Origin: Candidatus Laterigemmans baculatus
Lineage (GTDB): Bacteria; Planctomycetota; Planctomycetia; Pirellulales; Pirellulaceae
Length of the DNA: 64,000 nt
Direction of reading: 5' to 3'
Assembly: GCF_010367455.1 (NCBI RefSeq)
Contig: NZ_WRPR01000074.1
Location: forward strand, 1-64,000
Of this stretch, positions 63,622 to 64,000 are shown one piece after another. A program made the translations under genes and the position numbers. Numbering within the stretch: the stretch's first letter is position 1; each line of letters opens with the position of its first letter. The notes beneath the pieces are model-generated. The model was not told the origin of the DNA and made no database searches. It worked only from the letters and a program-made list of their open reading frames with translations.

Positions 63622-64000
63622 TCATTCCACCACGCCTGCCACCATCGGCAGCGAGTGGGGCCGGCTGGCCTGGCGATACTTCACAATCCGAGCGGGATTG
63701 CCGACGACGATCGCATAATCGGGGACAGGTCGCGTCACGACCGCCCCCGCGCCGACGACACAGTGCTTTCCTACATCCGCCATCACGATGGCACGATCGC
63801 CGAGCCAGCTATCCGTTCCGATGGTCACTCGAGGCCAGGTTCCGGGCTGTTCGCGGATGGGACAGTCTAAGCGTTCAATTCCATGCTGCTTCGAACCGTT
63901 CATGATCGAAACCTGAGAACCAATTAGCACGTCGTCCTGAATATCGACTTCTCCGATTACGCTATACGGACCAATGTAAGCCGACCTGCCGATAGCCGTT
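63622..64000 (-). CDS. Left-handed beta-helix acyltransferase, cut by the window edge
   Basis: The frame is open to the right edge, so only the last 125 residues are visible. They are hexapeptide repeats: AYIGPYSVIGEVDIQDDVLI, GSQVSIMNGSKQHG, VTIGTDSWLGDRAIVMADVG, then KHCVVGAGAVVTRPVPDYAI and VVGNPARIVKY, the standard end of WcaF/LacA/NeuD-like O-acetyltransferases. The histidine in SKQHG is in the position of the family's catalytic base. It probably acetylates a sugar of the polysaccharide built by this operon. It is incomplete at the 5' end. Confidence 0.9.
   Translation of the reverse strand, partial: TAIGRSAYIGPYSVIGEVDIQDDVLIGSQVSIMNGSKQHGIERLDCPIREQPGTWPRVTIGTDSWLGDRAIVMADVGKHCVVGAGAVVTRPVPDYAIVVGNPARIVKYRQASRPHSLPMVAGVVE

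Overview
The window reads as chromosomal DNA of a planctomycete, most likely of the Pirellulales (Rhodopirellula/Blastopirellula-like). The reasons are family content: two DUF1559 proteins, a PSD1/DUF1501 pair, a very large PVC-type haem/HEAT dehydrogenase, five secreted sulfatases, a bacterial CE15 glucuronoyl esterase, many secreted proteins with no recognisable family, high GC, and intergenic hairpin repeats built on a TTTCGCTCCGCGAAAG core. I saw no rRNA, tRNA or CRISPR array.

Layout. 1-2.6 kb: repeats, a pilin-like DUF1559 protein with a small lipoprotein, and an IS3 remnant. 2.6-6.7 kb (minus strand): an ECF sigma factor, a membrane protein that is probably its anti-sigma, and two secreted proteins in one tight operon. 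7-15 kb: a glucuronoyl esterase overlapping a coiled-coil PD-(D/E)XK-like protein, a second secreted esterase, and the giant PVC haem protein. 15-25 kb: RdgB, rhodanese, an exported glutamate-racemase homologue, two sulfatases, cardiolipin synthase, an M15 peptidase, a cysteine-less IscA-like protein and a Fis-type HTH. 25-42.5 kb: the PSD1/DUF1501 pair, paired amidohydrolases (one active-looking, one without metal ligands), two large membrane proteins and three more sulfatases. This part fits breakdown of sulfated or glucuronoylated polysaccharide.

42.7-52.4 kb (plus strand) is the most unusual part: a FemAB-like protein, a DevC/DevA/DevB-like ABC exporter, two divergent FeeM-type N-acyl amino acid synthases on either side of a LuxR regulator with a degenerate receiver, then an E1/ThiF-like adenylyltransferase followed by an Acg/MoeY-like nitroreductase. 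I propose this as a candidate system for making, modifying and exporting an acylated amino acid.

52.5-64 kb (minus strand): a PEP-CTERM protein with a clear terminator, a small secreted protein, a frameshifted VanZ gene, and a tightly overlapping envelope-polysaccharide operon (LbH acyltransferase, asparagine-synthase-like amidotransferase, UbiA/DPPR-synthase-like prenyltransferase, ArnT/PMT-type transferase, two GT4, HAD phosphatase, GT2). FemAB, the FeeM-type acyltransferases, the amidotransferase and the GT4 all have relatives in exosortase/PEP-CTERM loci, so 42.7-64 kb may be one exosortase-linked region. No exosortase gene lies inside the window. All family assignments come from reading motifs; no database search was run.
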